This document shows, piece by piece, positions 44,202 to 51,319 of a stretch of 59,188 nucleotides of DNA. The number at the start of each line of letters is the position of its first letter. The stretch's first letter is position 1. Source of the DNA: Flexilinea sp. (GTDB taxonomy: Bacteria > Chloroflexota > Anaerolineae > Anaerolineales > Anaerolineaceae); the NCBI GenBank assembly GCA_026645735.1, contig JAPKMT010000016.1, positions 1 through 59,188 of the forward strand. Reading direction: 5' to 3'. A program made the position numbers and the translations under genes. The notes beneath the pieces are model-generated. The model searched no databases and was not told the DNA's origin. It saw only the letters and a program-made list of their open reading frames with translations.

Positions 44202-45566
44202 TTATGAACGTTTTACACCATGGAATTCATTAAATCGTCTCCAGACTTCAGGGCATTTTTCCAGTGAATGGGCGCAGATCGCTTTCTCATCCATTGTGGT
44301 TAATTCTCGATTCAGCATCAATACTTTCCCATCAACGATCGTGGCAGTAATCATCGCTTCGCGAAAACCAAAAATAATATGCCACGGAATATTGCCCGGA
44401 TTCAAATCAGTAAACGGTCTATAGTCCACCAAAATTAAATCTGCCGGGGCACCTACGGTAATGGTTCCAAATTGATCTCCGAATCCAAATGCCTGTCCGG
44501 CCAATTTCGCATTGTTGTAAATCGCCATCTCCTGTACGCCATAGCCGTTCATTCTGCGCGGATCACGATGCATCACTTTCTGCAGAAAATATGCTGTTTT
44601 CCATTCGCTCCACATATCAAAAGTGAAGCCGTCGTTGCCCAAACAAACTTTCATGCCGTTTGCCAGCATTGACTCAACCTGAGCTGCTCCGACTGCATTA
44701 TTCATATTGGAGCGTGGCTGATGAGAAATCCAGGTTCCTGTTTCTTTGAGAAGTTCCATTTCACGAGCATCCACATGGACCGCATGTGCAACAATTGTTC
44801 GATCACCAAGAATATGATGGCGATATAGTCGCTCCCCACAACGCATCCCGAATCGATACAGGCTGTCCCACTCATCTTCCTGGGATTCTGCCAGATGAAT
44901 GTGAAAACCGAATCCGTCCGGTATGACCGCAGCGCATGCCTCCAGTGTCTCTTCATCCACGGTTAAACAGGCATGGATACCAAAAGCCCCGGCAAGACGC
45001 CCGCCCAGGTTTTTTCCTGCTTTTAATTCTTTCAAAAATCGAACATTTTCCTGAATGCCGGCTTTTGTGCCATTTTTTCCATTTCGATCCGTAACCTCGT
45101 AACACAAAGAGGCTCGAAGTCCGCTTTTGTCAATGACTTCGGAAATTACATCCAATGAGCCATCAATAAATTCAGGAGAGGCATGATGATCAAAAAGGGT
45201 GGTACATCCAGCCTTAATCGCATCGATTGCAAAAATCTGAGCAGACAACCGTGTACTTTCTTCATCCAGCGAGCGATCCAGTTTAAACCACAGATTCTCC
45301 AAATTTTCCGGAAAATCCTTGGATGGGACTCCCGGGATGCCCATTCCGCGTGAATAGGCTCCATAAAAATGCGTATGAGCACAAATACTTCCCGGCATTA
45401 ATAATTGACCATCAGCATCAATCTTCTCTTCTGTGTGATATTTCTTCTGCAATTCCGTACTGGGACCGATTTCCTTAATCAGGTTCCCTTGAATATATAC
45501 GGCGTAATCATTGAAAATATGATTTGGTTTTTCCCAGGTTACAACATTCGCATTGTAAATCAGCAT
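44202..45566 (-). CDS. ssnA: SsnA-type aminohydrolase
   Basis: A 454-residue amidohydrolase-superfamily enzyme. The start MLIYNANVVTWEKPNHIF has a strong TAGGAGGAT ribosome binding site; 28 further upstream codons are rejected. Metal ligands are visible in SICAHTHFYGAYSRG near 65, FHIHLAESQEDE near 215, IVAHAVHVDA near 245 and CLGNDGFTFDMW near 295. The sequence closely follows the SsnA group, related to guanine deaminase and chlorohydrolases. Its physiological substrate is not established, though a purine or related heterocycle is likely. Neighbouring mobA/mocA-like gene supports a link to molybdenum-dependent purine metabolism (inference). Confidence 0.88.
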   Translation of the reverse strand: MLIYNANVVTWEKPNHIFNDYAVYIQGNLIKEIGPSTELQKKYHTEEKIDADGQLLMPGSICAHTHFYGAYSRGMGIPGVPSKDFPENLENLWFKLDRSLDEESTRLSAQIFAIDAIKAGCTTLFDHHASPEFIDGSLDVISEVIDKSGLRASLCYEVTDRNGKNGTKAGIQENVRFLKELKAGKNLGGRLAGAFGIHACLTVDEETLEACAAVIPDGFGFHIHLAESQEDEWDSLYRFGMRCGERLYRHHILGDRTIVAHAVHVDAREMELLKETGTWISHQPRSNMNNAVGAAQVESMLANGMKVCLGNDGFTFDMWSEWKTAYFLQKVMHRDPRRMNGYGVQEMAIYNNAKLAGQAFGFGDQFGTITVGAPADLILVDYRPFTDLNPGNIPWHIIFGFREAMITATIVDGKVLMLNRELTTMDEKAICAHSLEKCPEVWRRFNEFHGVKRS

Positions 45567-45588
45567 AAATCCTCCTAAAAGATTATGA

Positions 45589-45774
45589 AATTCAGCAACA
45601 GAGGGAAAAGAACAGTTCATCTGCCAGATTCGCTGGATTGACCAGACCACAATTACAGGTTTTACTATTGAAGGATCGAATCATTTCCCGTCTGTTATGA
45701 TTCCGGGGGCACTTTTCGATGGGAACACACCAACGCCGATAGTGATTATCGACCTCCGATATACTTCATTTTAA
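45589..45774. pseudogene. Coding-like stretch upstream of ssnA, possible gene remnant
   Basis: On the plus strand 61 sense codons end in TAA at 45772-45774 and read like protein (ICQIRWIDQTTITGF, then FPSVMIPGALFDGNTPTPI), but there is no start codon or ribosome binding site at its beginning. On the minus strand, overlapping it, 57 codons are also open and cysteine-rich (RRWCVPIEKCPRNHN, TCNCGLVNPANLADE), ending 30 bases before the ssnA start; again no good start is seen. Base composition is richer in GC than normal spacers here. I cannot decide which strand, if either, is or was translated. Confidence 0.3.
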
Positions 45775-45902
45775 CATTTCCGCTGTTGTCTTACAAATGT
45801 TTTTCAGTTACCTTTATCATGGATTTCTGTTTACATTGATCCAGCTTCTGATATTTTTTGGAATTACAGGAGATGTTTGGCAGATGGAAAAAATATTTCT
45901 TA

Positions 45903-45943
45903 AAAATAAAGAAGATATCCTGGGTTATAAGATATCTTCTTTT
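45903..45943 (-). terminator. Terminator of the tRNA-Pro gene
   Basis: AAGAAGATATC (45910-45920) pairs with GATATCTTCTT (45932-45942). On the minus strand a TATTTTT tail follows. Confidence 0.8.
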
Positions 45944-45945
45944 GT

Positions 45946-46020
45946 CGGGGCGGAGCGATTTGAACGCTCGACCTCACGGACCCGAACCGTGCACTCTATC
46001 CGGACTGAGCCACGCCCCGA
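45946..46020 (-). tRNA. tRNA-Pro(CGG)
   Basis: On the minus strand the acceptor CGGGGCG pairs with CGCCCCG, with discriminator A. The D arm is GCTC/GAGT, and the anticodon arm CACGG-TTCGGGT-CCGTG places CGG at 34-36. The T arm is GAGCG-TTCAAAT-CGCTC. The 3' CCA is not encoded. It reads CCG proline codons. Confidence 0.95.
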
Positions 46021-46143
46021 ACAACGAGCTCTATTATAATCCACCTTTGATTAAATTGACAAGGAAATGAATATTTCGCAATCGAAATATCGACCATCTT
46101 TTCGAATCAGTCGGGGAAATCCTCCACAAATACGAATCCAGAA

Positions 46144-46266
46144 TAGTAATTCCAAATATGGACAAGCCTTTTGAGAAAAAAAGAGAAAATTTGTTGATGT
46201 GTTGTTTTTGCGCAGAGCGCAAAAACAACACGTCAACAAATCATTCTCCCATATTTTGAATCGCTG
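46144..46266 (+). repeat. 123-bp palindromic repeat, copy E
   Basis: Full copy between tRNA-Pro and the DUF1015 gene, oriented like A and B. It starts TAGTAATTCCAAATATGG and ends TTTTGAATCGCTG. The 24-bp stem (46190-46213 with 46217-46240, loop AGA) has one T:G pair and otherwise perfect pairing. The long flank ACAAGCCTTTTGAG matches copies A and B with one change. Confidence 0.9.
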
Positions 46267-46332
46267 TCTCTTTACGAATTAAGAGTTAACGATAAAATAA
46301 AACTATTCAAGAATTATGAATTAGGAGAAAAA

Positions 46333-47652
46333 ATGTTGAAAGAATCAGTCAGTATTCTCAAAGTTCCAGAGATTTTACTCCCCTGCAATAAAGTAAACAT
46401 GAAAAAATGGGCAACGATTGCCTGTGATCAATTTACATCCAACAAATCTTACTGGGATCAGGTTGAATCCGAAGTCGGTAGTGATCCATCCACTCTTAAA
46501 ATCACTTTTCCAGAGTGCTACCTGGGAAAGATTGATGAAACCGGAAAAATTCAGGACATACATCGCGAGATGAAAAAATATCTTGAAGAAAATCTTCTCG
46601 TATTGCATCGGGGTATGATTCTGATTGAGCGAAAAATCGACCATGGAATTCGTTATGGGCTTCTGGCAGCAATCGACCTTGAGGATTATGATTACACAAG
46701 GACATCAACCAGTTGGATTCGAGCAACAGAAGGAACTGTTGCAGAACGAATACCTCCCAGAATCAAGATCCGGGAAGATGCGCCATTAGAAATTCCTCAC
46801 ATTTTAGTTCTCATTGATGATGATCAGAGGAAATTAATTGAACCAATCGTTGCGATCAAAGATTCTTTACCGATTCTTTATGATTTTGATTTAATGATGA
46901 ATAGTGGTCATGTCCGCGGATATTCTTTAGCTGATCCGAAAATTGAAAATCAAATTTTATCAGTGATCGCTGAAGCGCAAACTGACGCAGCCATTGAGAA
47001 AAAGTACGGCGATGTTAACGAACGCAGTAGGATTATTTTTGCTATTGGAGATGGAAACCATTCTTTGGCAACTGCAAAAGCGATTTGGGAAAAACATAAA
47101 CAAGAGTGGGGAATGGATCATCCGGCACGTTATGCATTAGTGGAAATTGAAAACTTGCATGATACCGCGTTATTCTTCGAGCCAATTCATCGTGTCATTT
47201 TCAATAAGAAAAATTCAGTAATCAGTCAGCTTGAACATCAATATGGGAATGAAATTGAAATCACTGCATTTTCTGATCATGAAGCACTTTTCAAAGAAAT
47301 TGATGCTACCCCTGATGGAATCCAATCTTTTGGAATTCTTGAAGACGGGAAAGTATTCAAAGTGACATATCGAAATGCTCCTTCAGGTTTGTGTGTCGGT
47401 TCAGTTCAACAATTTCTTGACAGTTGGAAATCAAAAGGCGGTTTTGAAGAAATTGACTATATTCATGGAATCGACGATGTTGTTCAAATAGCAAAATCTG
47501 GAAATCACGCCGGATTCTATCTTCCTCCGGTCCAGAAAAACGGTTTTTTTCAGAGTATTATTAAAGACGGAGCACTCCCAAGAAAAACATTTTCGATGGG
47601 AGAAGCACACGAAAAGCGATTTTATGTAGAATGCCGCAGGATTTTAAAATAA
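46333..47652 (+). CDS. DUF1015-family protein
   Basis: A 439-residue protein of the DUF1015 family: EILLPCNKVNMKKWATIACDQ near 15, RSRIIFAIGDGNHSLATAKAIW near 240 and a C-terminal HAGFYLPPVQK. In clostridia relatives sit beside serA and serC, so a link to serine metabolism has been suggested. Those genes are not seen here. The AIGDGNHSLATAK block with its histidine is the strongest candidate active site. AGGAGA precedes the ATG. It is monocistronic, with repeat copy E upstream. Confidence 0.85.
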   Translation: MLKESVSILKVPEILLPCNKVNMKKWATIACDQFTSNKSYWDQVESEVGSDPSTLKITFPECYLGKIDETGKIQDIHREMKKYLEENLLVLHRGMILIERKIDHGIRYGLLAAIDLEDYDYTRTSTSWIRATEGTVAERIPPRIKIREDAPLEIPHILVLIDDDQRKLIEPIVAIKDSLPILYDFDLMMNSGHVRGYSLADPKIENQILSVIAEAQTDAAIEKKYGDVNERSRIIFAIGDGNHSLATAKAIWEKHKQEWGMDHPARYALVEIENLHDTALFFEPIHRVIFNKKNSVISQLEHQYGNEIEITAFSDHEALFKEIDATPDGIQSFGILEDGKVFKVTYRNAPSGLCVGSVQQFLDSWKSKGGFEEIDYIHGIDDVVQIAKSGNHAGFYLPPVQKNGFFQSIIKDGALPRKTFSMGEAHEKRFYVECRRILK

Positions 47653-47829
47653 CGGAAACGCTTATTAAGAGCAGGAAGTATTGTTTTCTTTTCATTCAAA
47701 AAATCTGGCAAAATTTCGATTTACTGCGAAATTATGAATAGTCTCATCATCATTTGAAACTTTATTGATTTTGACAACGTCATAATTTGGTACAATAACA
47801 ATAATGATCAAAGATTCATGGAGGTTTTT

Positions 47830-48531
47830 ATGTTAAATAGGAAGAAATTTTTCGCGCAGTGCGCGTTCATCATCATTTTAACGGTCATTGTATCGGCTTG
47901 TGGAACACGCACAACACCTGAACCAACCATCGATGTCAATCAGATAGCGACAAATGCCGTTCAGACGATTGAAGCGCGTGCAACAGAAACCGCATTAGCA
48001 AAACCGACTGATACTCCACAGCCCACCTATACGCCGGTCTCCTACACACCTACCACTGCATCGCTCCCAATTTCTTTGCCGACTGCCAGTTCCGGGAATG
48101 TTATTTCTTCAACAGTGGCAACCTTGGCAATCCCCGCCGGAGCAGCTACTTCAGCAGCGTTACCCATAGCGCAACCAACTGCTACTTTGGCTTCCGTCGG
48201 TGACAAAGCAGTTTGGGCTGATCAAAGCATTGCCGATGGCACCCATTACTCGCCCGGCGAATCGGATGATCTGATCTGGTACATTACCAATATCGGAACA
48301 ACGACCTGGACAACAAGTTATTCGCTTCGATTTTTCACTGGAACTAATTTTGCGAAAGCAGGCAATACGCGATACAATCTGATTCAAACCACAGCACCCC
48401 AGCAAACTGCAGCAATTACCATTGACTTTGTTGCACCTACAACACCAGGTGAATATAAAATGTCCTGGGTGCTGTCCAATGAAAACGATAGTAATTTCTA
48501 TATTGTTGATTTTACAATCGTAGTTGATTAA
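47830..48531 (+). CDS. Lipoprotein with C-terminal NBR1-type Ig domain
   Basis: A 233-residue surface lipoprotein. I start it at MLNRKKFFAQCAFII, behind GGAGG at 47820-47824; the lipobox is VSAC. A Thr/Pro/Ser-rich linker (about 25-125) leads to an Ig-like fold with SPGESDDLIWYITNIGTTTW, TSYSLRFFTG and PTTPGEYKMSWVLSN, the pattern of NBR1-like Ig domains found in many Chloroflexota exported proteins. TTGACA at 47771-47776 may be the -35 element of its promoter. Probably adhesive or structural; 14 bases separate it from a related gene. Confidence 0.8.
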   Translation: MLNRKKFFAQCAFIIILTVIVSACGTRTTPEPTIDVNQIATNAVQTIEARATETALAKPTDTPQPTYTPVSYTPTTASLPISLPTASSGNVISSTVATLAIPAGAATSAALPIAQPTATLASVGDKAVWADQSIADGTHYSPGESDDLIWYITNIGTTTWTTSYSLRFFTGTNFAKAGNTRYNLIQTTAPQQTAAITIDFVAPTTPGEYKMSWVLSNENDSNFYIVDFTIVVD

Positions 48532-48545
48532 AGGGGTTTTTTGAT

Positions 48546-49130
48546 ATGAAGAAAATTATCATTATCAGTCTGTTTGTTCTTTTAATGATTGCTGGATTTA
48601 GCGGAATATCCGCGCAGGAAACGATAGACATGAGCGCACTGCGAACACAAATCGCTTCTACCGTATATGCTGAAATCTATTCAACCATTCAGGCACAATT
48701 TGCCGCAACGCTTCAAGCAACACCGGCACCGACAAAACCCGTATCGGGAATCGTCACTAGCGGATCCGGATCTGGTTTCTGGAAACCTACTCCGACTTAT
48801 TATTCTTACATGGCAAAACTGGATAAGCAAAACAAGAACTATGAACTGATCTATCAGGGAGAGGACTGGGATGTAACCTGGACATTTAAGAATGTCGGGC
48901 CATTGGATTGGACGAATGAATTCTATCTCAGATACTACAAGGGTGTTGAAGCCAATGAAGGAAAAGTAATCTATTTGCCAGCCGTACCCAAAGGTGAAAC
49001 CACGAGTGTGACGCTTCATTTTCCTGCACAAGATGATCCTGGAATCTATAATTCCTATTGGGAATTAATCGACAACGACGGCGCTGTTATTTTAGACAAT
49101 ATTTTTGTTGCAGTGCAAGTTCGGGACTGA
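48546..49130 (+). CDS. Exported protein with NBR1-type Ig domain
   Basis: A 194-residue protein related to the preceding one. It has a signal peptide of about 23 residues with likely cleavage at ISA-Q, no lipobox cysteine, a short Pro/Thr stretch and a C-terminal Ig-like domain (YQGEDWDVTWTFKNVGPLDW, then EFYLRYYKG and DDPGIYNSYWELIDNDG). The pair probably arose by duplication, one copy anchored by lipid and one released. Its transcript appears to end at a hairpin that lies inside the start of queG. Confidence 0.8.
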   Translation: MKKIIIISLFVLLMIAGFSGISAQETIDMSALRTQIASTVYAEIYSTIQAQFAATLQATPAPTKPVSGIVTSGSGSGFWKPTPTYYSYMAKLDKQNKNYELIYQGEDWDVTWTFKNVGPLDWTNEFYLRYYKGVEANEGKVIYLPAVPKGETTSVTLHFPAQDDPGIYNSYWELIDNDGAVILDNIFVAVQVRD

Positions 49131-49166
49131 TTAGCCGCTTTTCTTATTCCGAATCATTCTGTATCA

Positions 49167-50102
49167 GTGAATCAATCATTTCAAAAAGAAATCATAAAAG
49201 CCGAAGCTGAAAAGTTCGGCTTTTGTTTTTCCGGTTTTACAGATCCGCGCATACCGGATCATTATCCGAATTATCTTGAATGGATTGAATCCAAAAAATA
49301 TGCATCGATGAGTTACCTTGCAAGAACAGACCACATCGAGAAAAGAAGAAATCCTTTATTACTATATTCGGATTGCCGTTCTATTCTGATGCTTGGAATA
49401 TCAATCCGCTATGATTTTGAAACGTCGCTTTTCTCAACCGCTTCATTTGCGCATTATTGGGATTATCATCAGCAGATTTCAGAACTTTGCTCCCAGTTAT
49501 TAGGTAGAATTTCAAACAGGCTAAACCTTGAAATCCATGCAAAAATCTGTTCTGATTCCAGTCCCATACTGGAAAGATCGCTGGCGGTTCAGGCGGGATT
49601 GGGATGGATTGGCAGGAATTCAATGCTGATTCATCCGAAATACGGTTCGACAACACTTCTGGCTGAATGTTTGCTGGATTATGAATTTGAACCGGATGCT
49701 CCATTTGTCGAGGACCGATGTGGTAAATGCCAGCGCTGCATTGATAGTTGCCCTACAGGTTGTATTGATCCAATTACAAGGACCATCGATGCGCATCGTT
49801 GTATCTCGTATCAAACCATAGAAAACCATGGCGAAATTGATCCTGTTATTGCAACGTTATGCCACAATCAAATTTTCGGTTGTGATTTATGCGTAAAAGC
49901 ATGTCCCTGGAATCAGAAGAATCTTTCCAACCTGTCACCATTAAGCTTACATCAAATAGATATCGGAGAAATGAAAGACCTGGAATTTTCAGATGCTGAA
50001 TTTAAAGAAAAATATCAGGACACTCCGATACTGCGCATAAAAAATTCCGGTTTGAAAAGAAACATCAGAAATGCACTCAGTAATTTAGCAAAAGATTGTT
50101 AA
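49167..50102 (+). CDS. queG: Epoxyqueuosine reductase
   Basis: Reduces epoxyqueuosine to queuosine in tRNA wobble position 34, using cobalamin and iron-sulfur clusters. The 311-residue protein carries the two [4Fe-4S] motifs CGKCQRCIDSCPTGCI near 183 and CDLCVKACPWNQ near 243, plus the upstream AVQAGLGWIGRNSMLIHPKYG (partly quoted) typical of QueG. Start is GTG 49167, needed to retain the conserved N-terminal AEKFGFCFSGF. No strong ribosome binding site precedes it. A perfect 10-bp hairpin with a T tract overlaps codons 10-21, which may dampen its expression. Confidence 0.92.
   Translation: MNQSFQKEIIKAEAEKFGFCFSGFTDPRIPDHYPNYLEWIESKKYASMSYLARTDHIEKRRNPLLLYSDCRSILMLGISIRYDFETSLFSTASFAHYWDYHQQISELCSQLLGRISNRLNLEIHAKICSDSSPILERSLAVQAGLGWIGRNSMLIHPKYGSTTLLAECLLDYEFEPDAPFVEDRCGKCQRCIDSCPTGCIDPITRTIDAHRCISYQTIENHGEIDPVIATLCHNQIFGCDLCVKACPWNQKNLSNLSPLSLHQIDIGEMKDLEFSDAEFKEKYQDTPILRIKNSGLKRNIRNALSNLAKDC
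49196..49230 (+). terminator. Terminator-like hairpin inside the start of queG
   Basis: AAAAGCCGAA (49196-49205) pairs perfectly with TTCGGCTTTT (49215-49224), followed by GTTTTT. It lies 66 bases after the stop of the upstream Ig-domain gene and within the queG coding sequence. Confidence 0.7.
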
Positions 50103-50202
50103 AATTATTCGATTTCTTTCCTTCCATCTAACGTGAACTTATATATTCAAAAATATGAGCCTGCGATTGAAACAGAATCGATACAGGAATTCGATTTTTG
50201 AC

Positions 50203-50238
50203 AAAAAAAATTCCTCGATAAGAAGGAGGAATCTTTTT
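50203..50238. terminator. Bidirectional terminator between queG and the LysM gene
   Basis: ATTCCTC (50210-50216) pairs with GAGGAAT (50226-50232), with A8 before and a T5 run after, so it serves both convergent genes. Confidence 0.8.
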
Positions 50239-50285
50239 GTAATTATTATTGGGTAATAAAAATTCGTGTGTTTCTGATGAGAAAT

Positions 50286-50990
50286 TTATGGCATCGCAGT
50301 ATAAGTTGGGACCGGTGAAGGTGTCGGTGTAACAATTTTCACGGCAATGATCAGGCTGGTCCCTGCTTTTAATGGGACGGTTGTATCCTCGATTTTATTC
50401 AACTTCGCAATTGAATCAATCGTTGTAAAAAATTTTGCTGCGATTTCTTGTATGGAATCATTTAATTGCACTTTATACTCAATTTGCTGACCGGCTGTAT
50501 ACACATCCAATGCAACCGGGGTATCCGTTGGGAGTTTGGTATCGGGACCAGGAATGATCACTTCCTGACCGGGTGCCAGGTTACAAGTATCCATTTGAAA
50601 ACCATTAATTGCTAAGAATACATCAATTCCTACTTTAAATTTATTAACAGCGACATCCCAACAGTTGTCTCCTTCGACAACAGTATACATCTGCGGACCT
50701 TCCGGTGTTGGAGAAACAGTTGGAGATGGGGTCACAGTCTCAGTCGGCGTTAAAGTCGGTGTGTTGGTTGGTACCGTGGCAGTGGCTGTTGCCGTCAATG
50801 TTGGTGTTGGTGTATCCGAAGCAAAAAGGCTGCCGATCGAAAAACCACTGTCTCCTGCAAACCATATCACCAAAATAATGATTCCCAATGCAAAAATAAT
50901 AGCAGCAATGCTCCAAATGATGAACGGTAAAACTTTTTGTTTCTTTTGATAGGAATTAATCACATATTGAGGCGTATTTTTTCTTGCCAT
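50286..50990 (-). CDS. Membrane-anchored protein with two LysM domains
   Basis: A 234-residue protein. I start it at MARKNTPQYVINSYQKK, behind AGGAAAG on the minus strand. A single membrane helix (about 22-45) is followed by a Thr/Pro-rich linker (about 60-100). A first LysM domain (YTVVEGDNCWDVAVNKFKVG) and a second, more diverged one (EYKVQLNDSIQEIAAKFFTT) follow. The protein is likely tethered with LysM domains outside, binding peptidoglycan or glycans. The low-complexity linker produces a long antisense open frame that is not a gene. Confidence 0.85.
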   Translation of the reverse strand: MARKNTPQYVINSYQKKQKVLPFIIWSIAAIIFALGIIILVIWFAGDSGFSIGSLFASDTPTPTLTATATATVPTNTPTLTPTETVTPSPTVSPTPEGPQMYTVVEGDNCWDVAVNKFKVGIDVFLAINGFQMDTCNLAPGQEVIIPGPDTKLPTDTPVALDVYTAGQQIEYKVQLNDSIQEIAAKFFTTIDSIAKLNKIEDTTVPLKAGTSLIIAVKIVTPTPSPVPTYTAMP

Positions 50991-51102
50991 CGTATCTTTC
51001 CTTTCATTTCGGATCAACCAGTCTTCACAGATCCTGTTCTCGTCAAATTTACTCTTATTGTACACGGAAAAAGGACTCCATGCAAAACAATGATATTTTT
51101 TT

Positions 51103-51156
51103 TAGCAATTCGAAATATGGACATGCGTTTCGAATAAAGAGAGAAAATAATTGTTA
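51103..51156 (+). repeat. Diverged long-flank fragment of the 123-bp repeat
   Basis: TAGCAATTCGAAATATGG at 51103, ACATGCGTTTCGAATAAAG and GAGAAAATAATTGTTA follow the long flank of the element with several changes. No hairpin core is left. The rest of the 329-base gap (50991-51319) holds no recognisable gene. Confidence 0.55.
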
Positions 51157-51319
51157 TATTTTCTTGAATATAGGGAGAAAACTAATTACAGCGTTTTTTT
51201 TTACGGGAGAAGTAAAAATTATCACGGCCATGTTTAATTTCCTACAAATTTTGAAATGATTCATTTTTTCAGCTTATTTCTGGAGTAGTGATGCTCCGTT
51301 TAAAATTGTTTGCTGATGA

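Noticed and set aside
45797..46039. Plus-strand frame across the tRNA-Pro gene
   Set aside because: It spans the terminator and tRNA in antisense; no homology or ribosome binding site.
46034..46239. Small minus-strand frames over repeat copy E
   Set aside because: They read the palindromic element and the tRNA flank; no ribosome binding site and the same pattern recurs at other copies.
50665..50949. Val/Gly-rich open frame on the plus strand
   Set aside because: It is the antisense of the Thr/Pro linker of the LysM gene, a common artefact of low-complexity coding DNA.
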